Shown: positions 7,583 to 15,922 of the stretch, piece by piece | Layout of the letters: each line of letters opens with the position of its first letter | Numbering within the stretch: position 1 is the stretch's first letter | Source: Vibrio cholerae | GTDB taxonomy: Bacteria > Actinomycetota > Actinomycetes > Actinomycetales > Micrococcaceae | DNA length: 37,276 nucleotides | NCBI GenBank assembly: GCA_009728235.1 | Contig: WNZI01000036.1 | Span: forward strand, 1-37,276 | Direction: 5' to 3' | Made by a program: the position numbers and the translations under genes | The notes under the pieces: model-generated | Told to the model about the DNA's origin: nothing | The model's database searches: none | The model's input: the letters and a program-made list of their open reading frames with translations, nothing else

Positions 7583-7636
7583 CTGGCGAGGGTTCCCTGG
7601 CGTGACGAGCGCTAGCGAGTCACGTTAGGGAGCCAG
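7583..7636 (-). other. Extended stem-loop in the rpsM-rpsK spacer
   Basis: Three nested helices can form: CTGGC (7583-7587) with GCCAG (7632-7636), TCCCT (7594-7598) with AGGGA (7627-7631), and CGTGAC (7601-7606) with GTCACG (7619-7624). The structure ends eight bases before the rpsM stop codon and has no U-run. Confidence 0.5.
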
Positions 7637-7643
7637 TGGGGAT

Positions 7644-8021
7644 CTAGCGTCCGACCTTCTTCTTGCCTGCGACCGTACGCTTCGGACCCTTGCGGGTACG
7701 GGCGTTTGTCTTCGTACGCTGTCCACGTACGGGAAGGCCGCGGCGGTGCCGAATGCCTTCGTAGCTGCCGATCTCCACCTTGCGGCGGATGTCGGCTGCA
7801 ACTTCGCGACGGAGGTCACCCTCGACCTTGAAGTTGCCCTCGATGTAGTCGCGGAGCTGGACCAGCTCGACGTCGGAGAGGTCCTTGACGCGTGTGTGCG
7901 GGGAGATCCCCGTGTCGACGATCGTCTTCTCCGCACGGGTCTTGCCCACGCCGTAGATGTAGGTGAGCGCAATGACTACCCGCTTTTCGCGGGGAATGTC
8001 TACGCCAGCGAGACGTGCCAT
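7644..8021 (-). CDS. rpsM: 30S ribosomal protein S13
   Basis: A 125-residue head protein of the small subunit that contacts the large subunit and the P-site tRNA. It begins [26 protein letters not shown] and has the helix-turn region [22 protein letters not shown], then [29 protein letters not shown] and a lysine-rich tail that reaches tRNA in known structures. Length and sequence are complete. It is separated from rpmJ by about 160 bases of structured spacer. Confidence 0.98.
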   Translation of the reverse strand: MARLAGVDIPREKRVVIALTYIYGVGKTRAEKTIVDTGISPHTRVKDLSDVELVQLRDYIEGNFKVEGDLRREVAADIRRKVEIGSYEGIRHRRGLPVRGQRTKTNARTRKGPKRTVAGKKKVGR

Positions 8022-8058
8022 AGTGGCGGTGCTCCTTTGGTGTTACCGGAGGTATGGA

Positions 8059-8138
8059 GCAGAACACGCCCGGAGCCGAGCTCCGGTCCCCGGCCTCCGA
8101 GCCGGGGGTGTACGCCCCTCGAGGGAACGCTGTTCTGC
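8059..8138 (-). other. Multibranched potential RNA structure in the rpmJ-rpsM spacer
   Basis: An outer helix GCAGAACA (8059-8066) with TGTTCTGC (8131-8138) encloses CCGGAGC-cga-GCTCCGG (8070-8086), CCCCGGC-ctccga-GCCGGGG (8088-8107) and the palindrome CCCTCGAGGG (8116-8125). All stems are perfect. The element occupies most of the spacer upstream of rpsM on the minus-strand transcript. It resembles no riboswitch I can name. Confidence 0.6.
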
Positions 8139-8184
8139 CGTTGAATGTACTTCTACGCGTGGGTGGAGCCTCGGACGAGGTTCG

Positions 8185-8298
8185 TTAGCCCTGGCGCTGC
8201 TTGTGGCGCGGGTTTTCGCAGATCACGAGAACGTTGCCCTTGCGGCGGACCACCTGGCACTTCTCGCAGATACGCTTCACGCTCGGGTTGACCTTCAT
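8185..8298 (-). CDS. rpmJ: 50S ribosomal protein L36, zinc-binding form
   Basis: A 37-residue gene reading [20 protein letters not shown] then [17 protein letters not shown], with TAA at 8185-8187. The zinc ligands Cys11, Cys14, Cys27 and His32 are all present, so this is the zinc-containing paralogue type; a zinc-free copy used under zinc limitation may exist elsewhere. It lies 21 bases after infA, the standard infA-rpmJ-rpsM-rpsK order. Confidence 0.97.
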   Translation of the reverse strand: MKVNPSVKRICEKCQVVRRKGNVLVICENPRHKQRQG

Positions 8299-8319
8299 GG
8301 TTTTCCTTCGAGTTGATTC

Positions 8320-8541
8320 TTATTTGTAGCGGTAGACGATACGGCCCCGGGTGAGGTCGTACGGGCTGAGTTCCACTACGACACGGTCCTCAGGAAGGAT
8401 TCGGATGTAGTGCTGGCGCATCTTTCCCGAGATGTGGGCGAGAACAATGTGTCCGTTGGCCAACTCAACGCGGAACATCGCGTTGGGCAGCGCCTCGTTC
8501 ACAGTGCCTTCAATCTCAATGACACCGTCTTTCTTGGCCAT
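8320..8541 (-). CDS. infA: Translation initiation factor IF-1
   Basis: A 73-residue OB-fold factor that occupies the A site of the small subunit during initiation. The start is the ATG at 8541 giving [20 protein letters not shown], with GGAGG two bases upstream; the frame remains open further upstream but that part is not IF-1-like. The conserved [19 protein letters not shown] and ending [12 protein letters not shown] are present. A 223-base gap separates it from map, and it probably begins a transcription unit continuing into rpmJ-rpsM-rpsK-rpoA-rplQ. Confidence 0.98.
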   Translation of the reverse strand: MAKKDGVIEIEGTVNEALPNAMFRVELANGHIVLAHISGKMRQHYIRILPEDRVVVELSPYDLTRGRIVYRYK

Positions 8542-8692
8542 ATCCTCCGCTAACGTCTGTGCCCACCACTTGCGCGGCGGACGGGTTTGGGGTTTTGATT
8601 GTCGAACCCGCAGCGAACCGGAGTTCCTGCCGCGGGAAGGCCTCCGGGGCCCAATTGGGCACGGAAAGCAGAGACAACCAACAGGCAACACT

Positions 8693-8721
8693 ACGCTACC
8701 GGCCCGAGATAGTTAAATCAG
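8693..8721 (-). promoter_or_regulatory. Candidate sigma-A-type promoter for infA and the alpha block
   Basis: On the minus strand CTGATT (8716-8721) and TAGCGT (8693-8698) are separated by 17 bases, a reasonable match to -35/-10 elements. It would give a leader of about 145 bases before infA. The map gene ends at 8765, so this lies just downstream of the secY-adk-map group and would let the alpha genes be made independently. Confidence 0.35.
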
Positions 8722-8764
8722 TCTCCAGCCGTCGCTGGTACGTACCGGATACGTCCGGCAGTCG

Positions 8765-9592
8765 TCAGCGGGCCAGTGGGACCGGGGTGACCCCGAGCGG
8801 CTCCAGTCGTGATGCTCCACCATCGGCAGCGGTGAGTACCCAGATGCCGGCATCGTGGACGGCGACACTGTGTTCCCACTGCGAGGCCCGCTTGCCGTCG
8901 GTCGTGACGACGGTCCAGTCGTCGTCGAGGACCGCGGTCTCCAGGCCCCCCTGGACGAGCATCGGCTCGATAGCGAGGCACAGTCCCGGACGGACCTTCG
9001 GTCCCCGGTTGGAGCTGCGGTAGTTGAGCACGTCGGGTGCCTGGTGCATGGCCGTCCCGATGCCGTGCCCCACGTAGTCCTCCAGAATACCGAGGGCGGG
9101 CCCGGGAACGGACGAGACGTAGTCGTCGATGGCTGCTCCGATGTCACCTACGAACCGTGCGGAGGCGAGCGCGGCGATTCCCCGCCACATGGCTTCCTCG
9201 GTGACCTCCGAGAGGCGGACGTCCTCCTCCCGTGGAGTGCCGACGATGACGGTCCGAGCGGAGTCCGAGTGCCAGCCGCGGACGACGGCACCGCCGTCGA
9301 TCGAGAGGATGTCGCCGTCCTGCAGGACATGGTTCCCCGGGATCCCGTGCACGACCTCGTGGTTCACCGACGTGCAGATGCTGGCGGGAAAGCCGTGGTA
9401 GCCGAGGAAGTTCGACGTGGCACCCTCCTCACGGAGCACACCCTCGAACACCCCGTTCAGCTCTGCCGTGGTCACGCCTATTCCGACCGCGGCGACAGCA
9501 GCGTCCAGCGCTCGGGTCAGGACCAGCCCCGCCTCACGCATGACGAGCATCTGGTCGGTGGTCTTGTACTCGATCTTCGGCTGGCGGAACAT
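8765..9592 (-). CDS. map: Type I methionine aminopeptidase
   Basis: A 275-residue metalloenzyme that removes the initiator methionine from nascent proteins. All five metal ligands are recognisable: Asp99 (SIDGGAV), Asp110 (HSDSA), His176 (YVGHGIG), Glu209 (AIEPM) and Glu240 (QWEHS), plus the substrate-positioning His78 in NHEVVHGIP. There is no N-terminal zinc-finger or SH3-type extension, so it is the short type Ia form. The ATG at 9592 lies seven bases after the adk stop, consistent with a secY-adk-map operon coupling secretion, nucleotide and protein-maturation functions. Confidence 0.97.
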   Translation of the reverse strand: MFRQPKIEYKTTDQMLVMREAGLVLTRALDAAVAAVGIGVTTAELNGVFEGVLREEGATSNFLGYHGFPASICTSVNHEVVHGIPGNHVLQDGDILSIDGGAVVRGWHSDSARTVIVGTPREEDVRLSEVTEEAMWRGIAALASARFVGDIGAAIDDYVSSVPGPALGILEDYVGHGIGTAMHQAPDVLNYRSSNRGPKVRPGLCLAIEPMLVQGGLETAVLDDDWTVVTTDGKRASQWEHSVAVHDAGIWVLTAADGGASRLEPLGVTPVPLAR

Positions 9593-9599
9593 GCGGAAC

Positions 9600-10172
9600 C
9601 TAGCTCGCGACCTTGAGGGCTGCCATCACGCGTTCGGTGACCTCGTCGATGCTCCCGATGCCGTCGACCTTCGTGACGATGCCGCGCTCCTCGTACCGCG
9701 CGACGATGACCTCGGTCTGGTCGTGGTACAGCCCCAACCGGTGCCGGATGACCTGTTCGTTGTCGTCCGACCGTCCGTCGAGCTTCGCCCGCCCGAGGAG
9801 CCGCTTGACGAGTTCCTCGTCGTCCGCCGTGAGCTGCAGGACGACGTCCAGCGCGAGGTCGTTCTCCCGCAGGATGTCGTCGAGCTCCGCGACCTGGCTG
9901 GCGGTGCGGGGGTATCCGTCGAGCAGGAACCCCTCCTGCACGTCGTCGGCCGCGAGCCGGTCCCGCACCATGCTGTTCGTGACACTGTCGGGCACGAAAT
10001 CGCCCGCATCCATGAACTTCTTCGCCTCGACGCCGAGGGGTGTCTCGCGCTTGACGTTGTCCCGGAAGATGTCGCCTGTCGAGATTGCCACGACGCCGAG
10101 CCGCTCGGAGATACGTGCGGCCTGGGTGCCCTTGCCTGACCCGGGGGGACCGATGATCAGCATTCTCGTCAA
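9600..10172 (-). CDS. adk: Adenylate kinase, short form without lid domain
   Basis: A 190-residue enzyme interconverting ATP + AMP and two ADP. The P-loop GPPGSGKGT is at about 8-16, the AMP-binding region STGDIFRDNV follows, and GFLLDGYPRTASQVAEL is the family signature. The lid region is only GRAKLDGRSDDNEQVIRHRL, with no zinc Cys, the short form usual in Actinobacteria. I prefer the TTG at 10172 (MTRMLIIGPP): it overlaps the secY stop as TTGA and has GAAGGG eight bases upstream, whereas the ATG at 10163 is 17 bases from that site. Confidence 0.96.
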   Translation of the reverse strand: MTRMLIIGPPGSGKGTQAARISERLGVVAISTGDIFRDNVKRETPLGVEAKKFMDAGDFVPDSVTNSMVRDRLAADDVQEGFLLDGYPRTASQVAELDDILRENDLALDVVLQLTADDEELVKRLLGRAKLDGRSDDNEQVIRHRLGLYHDQTEVIVARYEERGIVTKVDGIGSIDEVTERVMAALKVAS

Positions 10173-11479
10173 CGCAACAACCCTTCGTAGTGACGCTGCT
10201 GGAGCTGAGCGTCGATCTGCTTTACCGTCTCGAGGCCGACACCGACCATGATGAGGATCGAGGTACCACCGAACGGGAAGTTCTGGTTCGCGCCGATGGC
10301 CACGAGGGCGATCAGCGGGATCAGCGCGACGAGTCCGAGGTAGATGGCACCCGGCAGCGTGATGCGTGAGAGCACGTACTGCAGGTATTCGGCGGTAGGC
10401 CGGCCGGCACGGATGCCCGGGATGAACCCGCCGTACTTCTTCATGTTCTCCGAGACCTCGTCCGGGTTGAACGTGATCGCCACGTAGAAGTAGGTGAAGA
10501 AGACGATCAGCAGGAAGTACATCGCCATGTACAGGGGATGGTCACCGCTGGTCAGGTACGTGGTGATCCAGTTGACCCACGCCGGGGGCGCGGAGCCGTC
10601 CTGCGGGGTGTTGAACTGGGACACCAGGCTGGGCAGGTACAACATCGAGGAGGCGAAAATGACGGGGATGACCCCGGCCATGTTGACCTTGATCGGGATG
10701 TACGTGCTGCTGCCGCCGAGAGTGCGTCGGCCGACCATGCGCTTGGCGTACTGCACGGGTATGCGGCGCTGGGACTGCTCGACGAAGATCACGAGGGCGA
10801 CGACGACGACGCCCATCGCGAGCACGAAGGCGAACACCGTGGCGCCCTGGGTACGGAAGATCTCGCCGAGCGAGGTGGGGAAACCGGCCGCGATGGCGGT
10901 GAAGATGAGCAGCGACATACCGTTGCCCACTCCCCTCTCGGTGATGAGCTCGCCCATCCACATGATGAGGCCCGTTCCGGCCGTGAGCGTGATGATCAGC
11001 AGGATGATGGTGATCAGGGAGTCGTCCGGGATCAGGGGCACCGGGCAATTGCCGAGGAGCGCACCGGACCTGGCCAGGGACACCAGGGTGGTGGCGTTGA
11101 GCAACCCGAGGGCGATCGTCAGGTAGCGCGTGTACTGGGTCAGCTTCGACTGCCCCTGCGCGCCTTCCTGGTGGAGCTCCTGGAAGCGGGGAATGACCAC
11201 CCGGAGGAGCTGCGTGATGATGCTGGCCGTGATGTACGGCATGATGCCCAGGGCGAAGATCGACACCTGGAGGAGTGCGCCGCCGCTGAAGAGGTTGACG
11301 AACTGGTACAGACCGCCTTCGGTGTTCCCGAGGGCGAGACACTGCTGGACGTTGCCGTAGTCCACCCCCGGAGCGGGGATGAAGGCACCCAGGCGGAAGA
11401 TGGTGATGATTCCCAGCGTGAACAACAGCTTGCGCCGCAAGTCTGGCGTCCGGAAAGCCCGGCCAATAGCGCTAAGCAA
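10169..11479 (-). CDS. secY: Protein translocase subunit SecY
   Basis: The 436-residue channel-forming subunit of the Sec translocon, with ten predicted membrane segments. Recognisable parts are FRTPDLRRKLLFTLGIITIFRLG at the N-terminus, the plug region near SGGALLQVSIFALGIMPYITASI, VIPRFQELHQEG after the second segment, and the cytosolic loop KRMVGRRTLGGSSTYIPIKVN. The start is TTG at 11479 (MLSAIGRAF), four bases after a strong AGGAGG; the frame extends upstream but without family similarity. A terminator hairpin separates it from rplO, so it probably has its own promoter. Confidence 0.97.
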   Translation of the reverse strand: MLSAIGRAFRTPDLRRKLLFTLGIITIFRLGAFIPAPGVDYGNVQQCLALGNTEGGLYQFVNLFSGGALLQVSIFALGIMPYITASIITQLLRVVIPRFQELHQEGAQGQSKLTQYTRYLTIALGLLNATTLVSLARSGALLGNCPVPLIPDDSLITIILLIITLTAGTGLIMWMGELITERGVGNGMSLLIFTAIAAGFPTSLGEIFRTQGATVFAFVLAMGVVVVALVIFVEQSQRRIPVQYAKRMVGRRTLGGSSTYIPIKVNMAGVIPVIFASSMLYLPSLVSQFNTPQDGSAPPAWVNWITTYLTSGDHPLYMAMYFLLIVFFTYFYVAITFNPDEVSENMKKYGGFIPGIRAGRPTAEYLQYVLSRITLPGAIYLGLVALIPLIALVAIGANQNFPFGGTSILIMVGVGLETVKQIDAQLQQRHYEGLLR

Positions 11480-11530
11480 GCGTCCTCCTGAAGGTCTGTT
11501 GGTCCTGTGGCGGACCGTACACAACAACCG

Positions 11531-11536
11531 AGTCTA
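11531..11536 (-). promoter_or_regulatory. Candidate -10 box for secY-adk-map
   Basis: TAGACT on the minus strand fits the actinobacterial TAnnnT -10 pattern and would start transcription about 45 bases before the secY TTG. It lies downstream of the rplO terminator, where a promoter is needed. No good -35 is visible, so the call is weak. Confidence 0.35.
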
Positions 11537-11589
11537 ACGGTTGGCCCTCGATGCGATGGCACCGACGGATGGTGGGGTGGCCGAAGCCG

Positions 11590-11636
11590 AAAAAAGACTC
11601 CTGGTGGGCTGATACAGCCCTGCCCACCAGAAGTCT
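11590..11636 (-). terminator. Intrinsic terminator between rplO and secY
   Basis: On the minus strand AGACTTCTGGTGGGC (11636-11622) pairs with GCCCACCAGGAGTCT, one G-U pair apart from perfect, and is followed directly by six T (plus-strand A-run 11590-11595). This is a textbook rho-independent terminator, ending the spc transcript 71 bases after the rplO stop. Confidence 0.9.
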
Positions 11637-11706
11637 AAGTCCTCAGTGCTCCGGATCACAGCCGACCCCTCCCCCGGACCAGCCGGGAGAGAGGCCGACC
11701 CTGCAC

Positions 11707-12204
11707 CTAGAGCTCGGTGACGGTTCCGCCTGCCGCGACGATCTTCTCCGCAGCAGAGGCGGAGAATGCGTTCGCCGAGACGTTGACGGCCACGGTGATC
11801 TCGCCGGTTCCCAGCACCTTGACGGGCTGGTTCTTGCGGACCGCTCCATTGGCGACCAGGTTCTCGACCGTGACGTCACCGCCGGCCGGGTACAGCTCGG
11901 ACAGCTTGTCGAGGTTCACTACCTGGAACTCGACGCGGAACGGGTTCTTGAAACCTCGCAACTTGGGAAGACGCATGTGCAGGGGCAACTGCCCACCCGC
12001 AAATCCTGCCTTCACCTGGTAACGGGCAGCCGTTCCCTTGGTTCCGCGACCTGCGGTCTTACCCTTCGAACCTTCACCACGGCCGACACGGGTCTTCGCC
12101 GTCTTGGCGCCGGGTGCCGGACGCAGGTGGTGCACCTTCAGTGCGTGGACACGCTCTGTCGATGCTTCGGGTGCGGCAGCAGCCGCGGTGTTCTTCTCTG
12201 CCAT
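11707..12204 (-). CDS. rplO: 50S ribosomal protein L15
   Basis: A 165-residue early-assembly protein of the large subunit. The Gly-rich RNA-binding region [17 protein letters not shown] sits at about 42-58 and [19 protein letters not shown] follows. The N-terminus is about 20 residues longer than in E. coli and Ala-rich ([15 protein letters not shown]). The ATG overlaps the rpmD TAA by one base (TAATG), implying translational coupling. It is the last gene before the terminator. Confidence 0.97.
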   Translation of the reverse strand: MAEKNTAAAAAPEASTERVHALKVHHLRPAPGAKTAKTRVGRGEGSKGKTAGRGTKGTAARYQVKAGFAGGQLPLHMRLPKLRGFKNPFRVEFQVVNLDKLSELYPAGGDVTVENLVANGAVRKNQPVKVLGTGEITVAVNVSANAFSASAAEKIVAAGGTVTEL

Positions 12205-12422
12205 TAGTTGGCCTCCTCAACCTTCACGAGGTGCGGAACCGTGTTGACCATGCCGACGGTGACGGCGTCCGCTTCACGGACCACGGTGTGGCCGATCCGC
12301 TTGAGGCCGAGCGACCGCAGAGTGTCGCGCTGGTTCTGCTTGCCGCCGATGGCGGACTTGATCTGGGTGATCTCAAGCTTCGCCGAGCTCACAACGACGC
12401 GCTTCGGGGTGATAGCGGTCAT
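12204..12422 (-). CDS. rpmD: 50S ribosomal protein L30
   Basis: A 72-residue protein, [20 protein letters not shown], then [21 protein letters not shown] and [13 protein letters not shown]. The ATG at 12422 overlaps the rpsE TGA by one base, and its own stop overlaps the rplO start by one. The frame is open further upstream inside rpsE, but only this start gives a normal L30. L30 is dispensable or absent in many bacteria; it is intact here. Confidence 0.96.
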   Translation of the reverse strand: MTAITPKRVVVSSAKLEITQIKSAIGGKQNQRDTLRSLGLKRIGHTVVREADAVTVGMVNTVPHLVKVEEAN

Positions 12423-13177
12423 CACGCACCTGCCTTCTGAGCCGCGATAGCTCGCAGCATCTGGTGGGAAGCGACCTCGTCGAGGGGCAGGCCACGGCGT
12501 GCAGCGACTGCCTGGGGCTCCTCGAGGCGCTTCAGAGCGTCGACGGTCGCGTGCACGATGTTGATCGCGTTCGCGGAGCCGAGCGACTTGGAGAGGACGT
12601 CGTGGATACCGACGCATTCCAGCACCGCACGCACCGGGCCACCGGCGATCACACCGGTACCCGGGGATGCGGGACGGAGGAGGACGACACCGGCTGCGGC
12701 CTCACCCTGCACTAGGTGCGGGACGGTGCCACCGATGCGCGGAACGCGGAACATCGTCTTCTTGGCTTCCTCGACGGCTTTCTGGATGGCGGAGGGAACT
12801 TCCTTCGCCTTGCCGTAGCCGACACCGACCATACCGTTGCCGTCGCCGACGACGACGAGGGCGGTGAAGCTGAAGCGACGTCCACCCTTCACGACCTTGG
12901 CAACGCGGTTGATGGTGACGACGCGCTCGATGAACTTGTCCTTGTCGTCGTTGCGACCGCCGTCGCGGCCACCACGGCCACCACGGTCGCCGCCGCCGCC
13001 GCGCGAGTTACCGCCGGCGTTTCCGCCACGCTCGCCGCCGCGTGCACCGCCGCGGGAGTTGGTGCGGTTGGCGTCAGCCGACGCGGTCTCCGTTGCGCCG
13101 GCAACCGGAGCTTCGGCTGCTGGCTGCTCTGTAGCCGTATTCAATGGGGCTTCCTTTGCCTTGATTTCCTCGGTCAC
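12422..13177 (-). CDS. rpsE: 30S ribosomal protein S5 with RGG-rich N-terminal extension
   Basis: A 251-residue S5, which lies at the mRNA entry pore and helps decoding accuracy. The core starts near residue 82 ([21 protein letters not shown]) and includes [18 protein letters not shown] and [20 protein letters not shown]. The first 80 residues are extra: an Ala/Glu/Thr-rich part, then six RGG triplets between residues 42 and 70. Long S5 N-termini are known in Micrococcaceae; the tail's role is not known to me. The GTG at 13177 overlaps the rplR stop (GTGA). The spectinomycin-binding loop region shows no obvious change. Confidence 0.96.
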   Translation of the reverse strand: MTEEIKAKEAPLNTATEQPAAEAPVAGATETASADANRTNSRGGARGGERGGNAGGNSRGGGGDRGGRGGRDGGRNDDKDKFIERVVTINRVAKVVKGGRRFSFTALVVVGDGNGMVGVGYGKAKEVPSAIQKAVEEAKKTMFRVPRIGGTVPHLVQGEAAAGVVLLRPASPGTGVIAGGPVRAVLECVGIHDVLSKSLGSANAINIVHATVDALKRLEEPQAVAARRGLPLDEVASHQMLRAIAAQKAGA

Positions 13178-13557
13178 AGTGCCAGCCCACCTTCACGTGC
13201 ACCGTCTGCGATAGCCGCCACGCGACCGTGGTACTTGTTGCCGCCGCGGTCGAAGACGACAGCCTCGACACCGACGGCCATGGCGCGCTCTGCAACCAGT
13301 TCGCCGACACGCTTGGCCTTGGCGGTCTTGTCACCGTCGAACGCGCGGAGATCCGCCTCGAGGGTGGAGGCCGACGCTACGGTCACTCCCCTGGTGTCGT
13401 CGACGACCTGCACGAAGACGTGGCGGGCCGATCGGTTGACGACCAGGCGGGGACGCACGGCGGTGCCGGAGACACGCTTGCGTACCCGGAGGTGACGGCG
13501 TCCGCGCGAGGCGGACTTGCTCTTCGAGCTGCGCTTCTTGTTGATGCTCAGACCCAT
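13174..13557 (-). CDS. rplR: 50S ribosomal protein L18
   Basis: A 127-residue 5S rRNA-binding protein of the central protuberance. It has the basic N-terminus [21 protein letters not shown], the [20 protein letters not shown] strand region and the conserved [24 protein letters not shown] end. The start lies two bases after the rplF stop and its stop overlaps rpsE by four bases. Confidence 0.97.
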   Translation of the reverse strand: MGLSINKKRSSKSKSASRGRRHLRVRKRVSGTAVRPRLVVNRSARHVFVQVVDDTRGVTVASASTLEADLRAFDGDKTAKAKRVGELVAERAMAVGVEAVVFDRGGNKYHGRVAAIADGAREGGLAL

Positions 13558-13559
13558 GG

Positions 13560-14096
13560 TTACTTACCAGCCTTTCCGACCTTGCGGCGGATGATCTCGC
13601 CTGCGTAGCGGATGCCCTTGCCCTTGTACGGGTCAGGCTTCCGCAGCTTGCGGATGGTTGCAGCGACCTCGCCGACCTGCTGCTTGTTGATGCCCGCGAC
13701 CGACAGCTTGGTGGGGCTGTCGACGGTCAGCGTGATGCCCTCGGGAGCCTTGACGGCGACCGGGTGGCTGTAACCCAGAGCGAATTCCAGGTCGGTGCCC
13801 TTGGCCTGCACACGGTAACCCGTGCCCACGATCTCAAGGTTCTTCTTGTAGCCCTCGGTGACTCCGACGATCATGTTGGAGATCAGCGTGCGGGTGAGGC
13901 CGTGCAGCGAGCGCGACTCGCGCTCGTCGTTCGGGCGCGAGACGGTGAGGGTGCCCTCGTTCAGGGAGACCTCGATGGGGCTGGGAACCGTGTGGCTCAG
14001 CTCGCCCTTCGAGCCCTTGACCGAGACCTCGTTGCCGTTCACTGCGACCTCGACACCGGCGGGAACGGCGATGGGGAGACGTCCAATACGTGACAT
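13560..14096 (-). CDS. rplF: 50S ribosomal protein L6
   Basis: A 178-residue protein at the base of the L7/L12 stalk near the sarcin-ricin loop. It has two repeated alpha/beta domains, starting [17 protein letters not shown], with [23 protein letters not shown] in the second and the C-terminal [21 protein letters not shown] motif. Complete; 18 bases separate it from rpsH. Confidence 0.97.
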   Translation of the reverse strand: MSRIGRLPIAVPAGVEVAVNGNEVSVKGSKGELSHTVPSPIEVSLNEGTLTVSRPNDERESRSLHGLTRTLISNMIVGVTEGYKKNLEIVGTGYRVQAKGTDLEFALGYSHPVAVKAPEGITLTVDSPTKLSVAGINKQQVGEVAATIRKLRKPDPYKGKGIRYAGEIIRRKVGKAGK

Positions 14097-14114
14097 TTTT
14101 CTTTCCCTTTCCCG

Positions 14115-14513
14115 TTACCAGACGTAGGCGAGGACTTCCCCACCCACGCCCTTCTTGGATGCCTGGCGGTCAGTGAGCAGACCGGAGGACGTGGACAGGA
14201 TGGCGATGCCGAGTCCGCCGAGCACGTGCGGCAGGTTCGTGGACTTCGCGTACACGCGCAGTCCCGGCTTGGAGATACGGCGGATGCCGGCGATGGAACG
14301 CTGGCGGTCCGGACCGAACTTGAGGTCGATGGTCAGCTTCTTGCCGACCTCCGCTTCCTCTTCCTTCCAGCCGGCGATGTAGCCCTCGGCCTTCAGGATG
14401 TCCGCGACGCGGGCCTTCAACTTGCTGTACGGCATGGACACGGTGTCGTGGTAAGCCGAATTTGCATTGCGCAGACGCGTGAGCATGTCTGCGACAGGAT
14501 CTGTCATTGTCAT
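14115..14513 (-). CDS. rpsH: 30S ribosomal protein S8
   Basis: A 132-residue primary 16S rRNA-binding protein; in E. coli it is also the translational repressor of the spc operon. The ATG at 14513 gives [31 protein letters not shown], with GAGGAAGG about 12 bases upstream; the frame extends further but only this start fits the family. The C-terminal [26 protein letters not shown] is canonical. It follows rplE with an 87-base spacer and no rpsN (S14) between them. Confidence 0.97.
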   Translation of the reverse strand: MTMTDPVADMLTRLRNANSAYHDTVSMPYSKLKARVADILKAEGYIAGWKEEEAEVGKKLTIDLKFGPDRQRSIAGIRRISKPGLRVYAKSTNLPHVLGGLGIAILSTSSGLLTDRQASKKGVGGEVLAYVW

Positions 14514-14556
14514 GTGGGCTCTTGCCCTTCCTCGAAACGGTTTCCGGGTTCCGACC

Positions 14557-14571
14557 GGCACTCGAGGTGCC
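14557..14571 (-). other. Short hairpin in the rplE-rpsH spacer
   Basis: GGCAC (14557-14561) and GTGCC (14567-14571) flank TCGAG in the 87-base gap between L5 and S8. This is the place where many bacteria carry rpsN. It could be a remnant control element such as an S8-binding site, but the stem is short. Confidence 0.35.
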
Positions 14572-14600
14572 AACCGGAGTGGACCTGCAACGTAGTTAGA

Positions 14601-15176
14601 TTAATCTTCGGATTTGAAGGGGAAGCCGAGCGCCTTGAGGAGCGCGCGGCCCTCTGCGTCGGTCTTGGCGGTCGTGACGACGGTGATGTCCATGCCACGA
14701 ACGCGGTCGATCCTGTCCTGGTCGATCTCGTGGAACATCGACTGCTCCGTCAGGCCGAAGGTGTAGTTGCCGTTGCCGTCGAACTGCTTGCCGTTGAGGC
14801 CGCGGAAGTCGCGGATACGGGGCAGGGCGAGCGAGATCAGGCGATCGGTGAACTCCCACATGCGGTCGCCACGCAGTGTTGCGTGGGCGCCGATGGGCAT
14901 TCCTTCGCGGAGCTTGAACTGCGCGATCGACTTGCGGGCCTTCGTGACCTGGGGCTTCTGGCCCGTGATCGAGGTGAGGTCCTTGACGGCGCCGTCGATC
15001 AGCTTGGAGTCCTTCGCGGCGTCACCGACGCCCATGTTGACGACGACCTTGACCAGGCGCGGAACCTGGTTCACGTTGGAGTAGCTGAACTGCTCCTGCA
15101 GCGTCGCCTTGATCTCGTCCGCGTAGCGCGCCTTGAGACGGGGAAGAACCCTGGCTTCTGTGGTTTCGACAGTCAT
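14601..15176 (-). CDS. rplE: 50S ribosomal protein L5
   Basis: A 191-residue 5S rRNA-binding protein of the central protuberance. Family segments are [75 protein letters not shown] and [19 protein letters not shown]. The ATG overlaps the rplX TAA by one base. It has an ordinary length with a short N-terminal extension. Confidence 0.97.
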   Translation of the reverse strand: MTVETTEARVLPRLKARYADEIKATLQEQFSYSNVNQVPRLVKVVVNMGVGDAAKDSKLIDGAVKDLTSITGQKPQVTKARKSIAQFKLREGMPIGAHATLRGDRMWEFTDRLISLALPRIRDFRGLNGKQFDGNGNYTFGLTEQSMFHEIDQDRIDRVRGMDITVVTTAKTDAEGRALLKALGFPFKSED

Positions 15177-15550
15177 TACAGATCCTTCCCTGATGTCTTG
15201 GCCACGCGGATCCGGACAACACGCTCGCGGCCGTCGCGCTCGACGGTCTCGGTGCGGTATCCGACGCGGGTCGGCTTCTTGGTCTCGGGGTCGACGACTG
15301 CAACGTTGCTGATGTGCACCGACGCCTCGACGACCTCGATGCCGCCGGTCGTGGTGCCGCGCTGCGACTGCCCGACCTTGGTGTGCTTGGTGATCCGGTT
15401 GATGCCTTCCACGAGGACGCGGTTGGTCTCGGGGAACACCTTCAGGACCTTGCCCTGCTTGCCGCGGTCTCCGCCGCGTTCCTGCTTGGCCCCGGTGATG
15501 ACCTGGACGAGGTCACCCTTCTTGATCTTGAGCTTTGTCTTCTGTGCCAT
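15176..15550 (-). CDS. rplX: 50S ribosomal protein L24
   Basis: A 124-residue assembly-initiator protein. The KOW motif lies near the N-terminus ([31 protein letters not shown]), a little longer than usual because of [26 protein letters not shown] and the [26 protein letters not shown] second half follow. It starts three bases after the rplN stop and ends with a one-base overlap with rplE. Confidence 0.96.
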   Translation of the reverse strand: MAQKTKLKIKKGDLVQVITGAKQERGGDRGKQGKVLKVFPETNRVLVEGINRITKHTKVGQSQRGTTTGGIEVVEASVHISNVAVVDPETKKPTRVGYRTETVERDGRERVVRIRVAKTSGKDL

Positions 15551-15553
15551 GGA

Positions 15554-15922
15554 CTACAGCACCTCCGGCGCCAGCGAGATGATCTTCATGAAACGCTTGT
15601 CGCGGAGCTCGCGACCGACAGGGCCGAAGATACGGGTACCACGGGGGTCGCCGTCGTTCTTCAGGATCACTGCTGCGTTCTCATCGAACTTGATGTAGGA
15701 ACCGTCCGCGCGGCGGCGTTCCTTCTTGGTACGGACGATGACCGCCTTGACGACATCACCCTTCTTGACGTTGCCGCCGGGGATCGCGTCCTTCACGGTG
15801 GCGACGATGACGTCGCCGATGCCTGCGTAGCGGCGCCCGGATCCTCCGAGAACGCGGATGGTCAAGATTTCCTTGGCACCCGTGTTGTCGGCGACCTTTA
15901 GCCGCGACTCCTGCTGAATCAC
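15554..15922 (-). CDS. rplN: 50S ribosomal protein L14
   Basis: A 122-residue protein of the subunit interface. It begins [20 protein letters not shown] and has [41 protein letters not shown] and a [20 protein letters not shown] end, all canonical. It is the first gene of the spc block, 343 bases after rpsQ, and probably has its own promoter and leader. Confidence 0.98.
   Translation of the reverse strand: MIQQESRLKVADNTGAKEILTIRVLGGSGRRYAGIGDVIVATVKDAIPGGNVKKGDVVKAVIVRTKKERRRADGSYIKFDENAAVILKNDGDPRGTRIFGPVGRELRDKRFMKIISLAPEVL

Noticed and set aside
14226..15698. 490-codon plus-strand frame across rpsH, rplE and rplX
   Set aside because: It runs antisense across three overlapping or adjacent ribosomal genes and their spacer; no protein family is visible.
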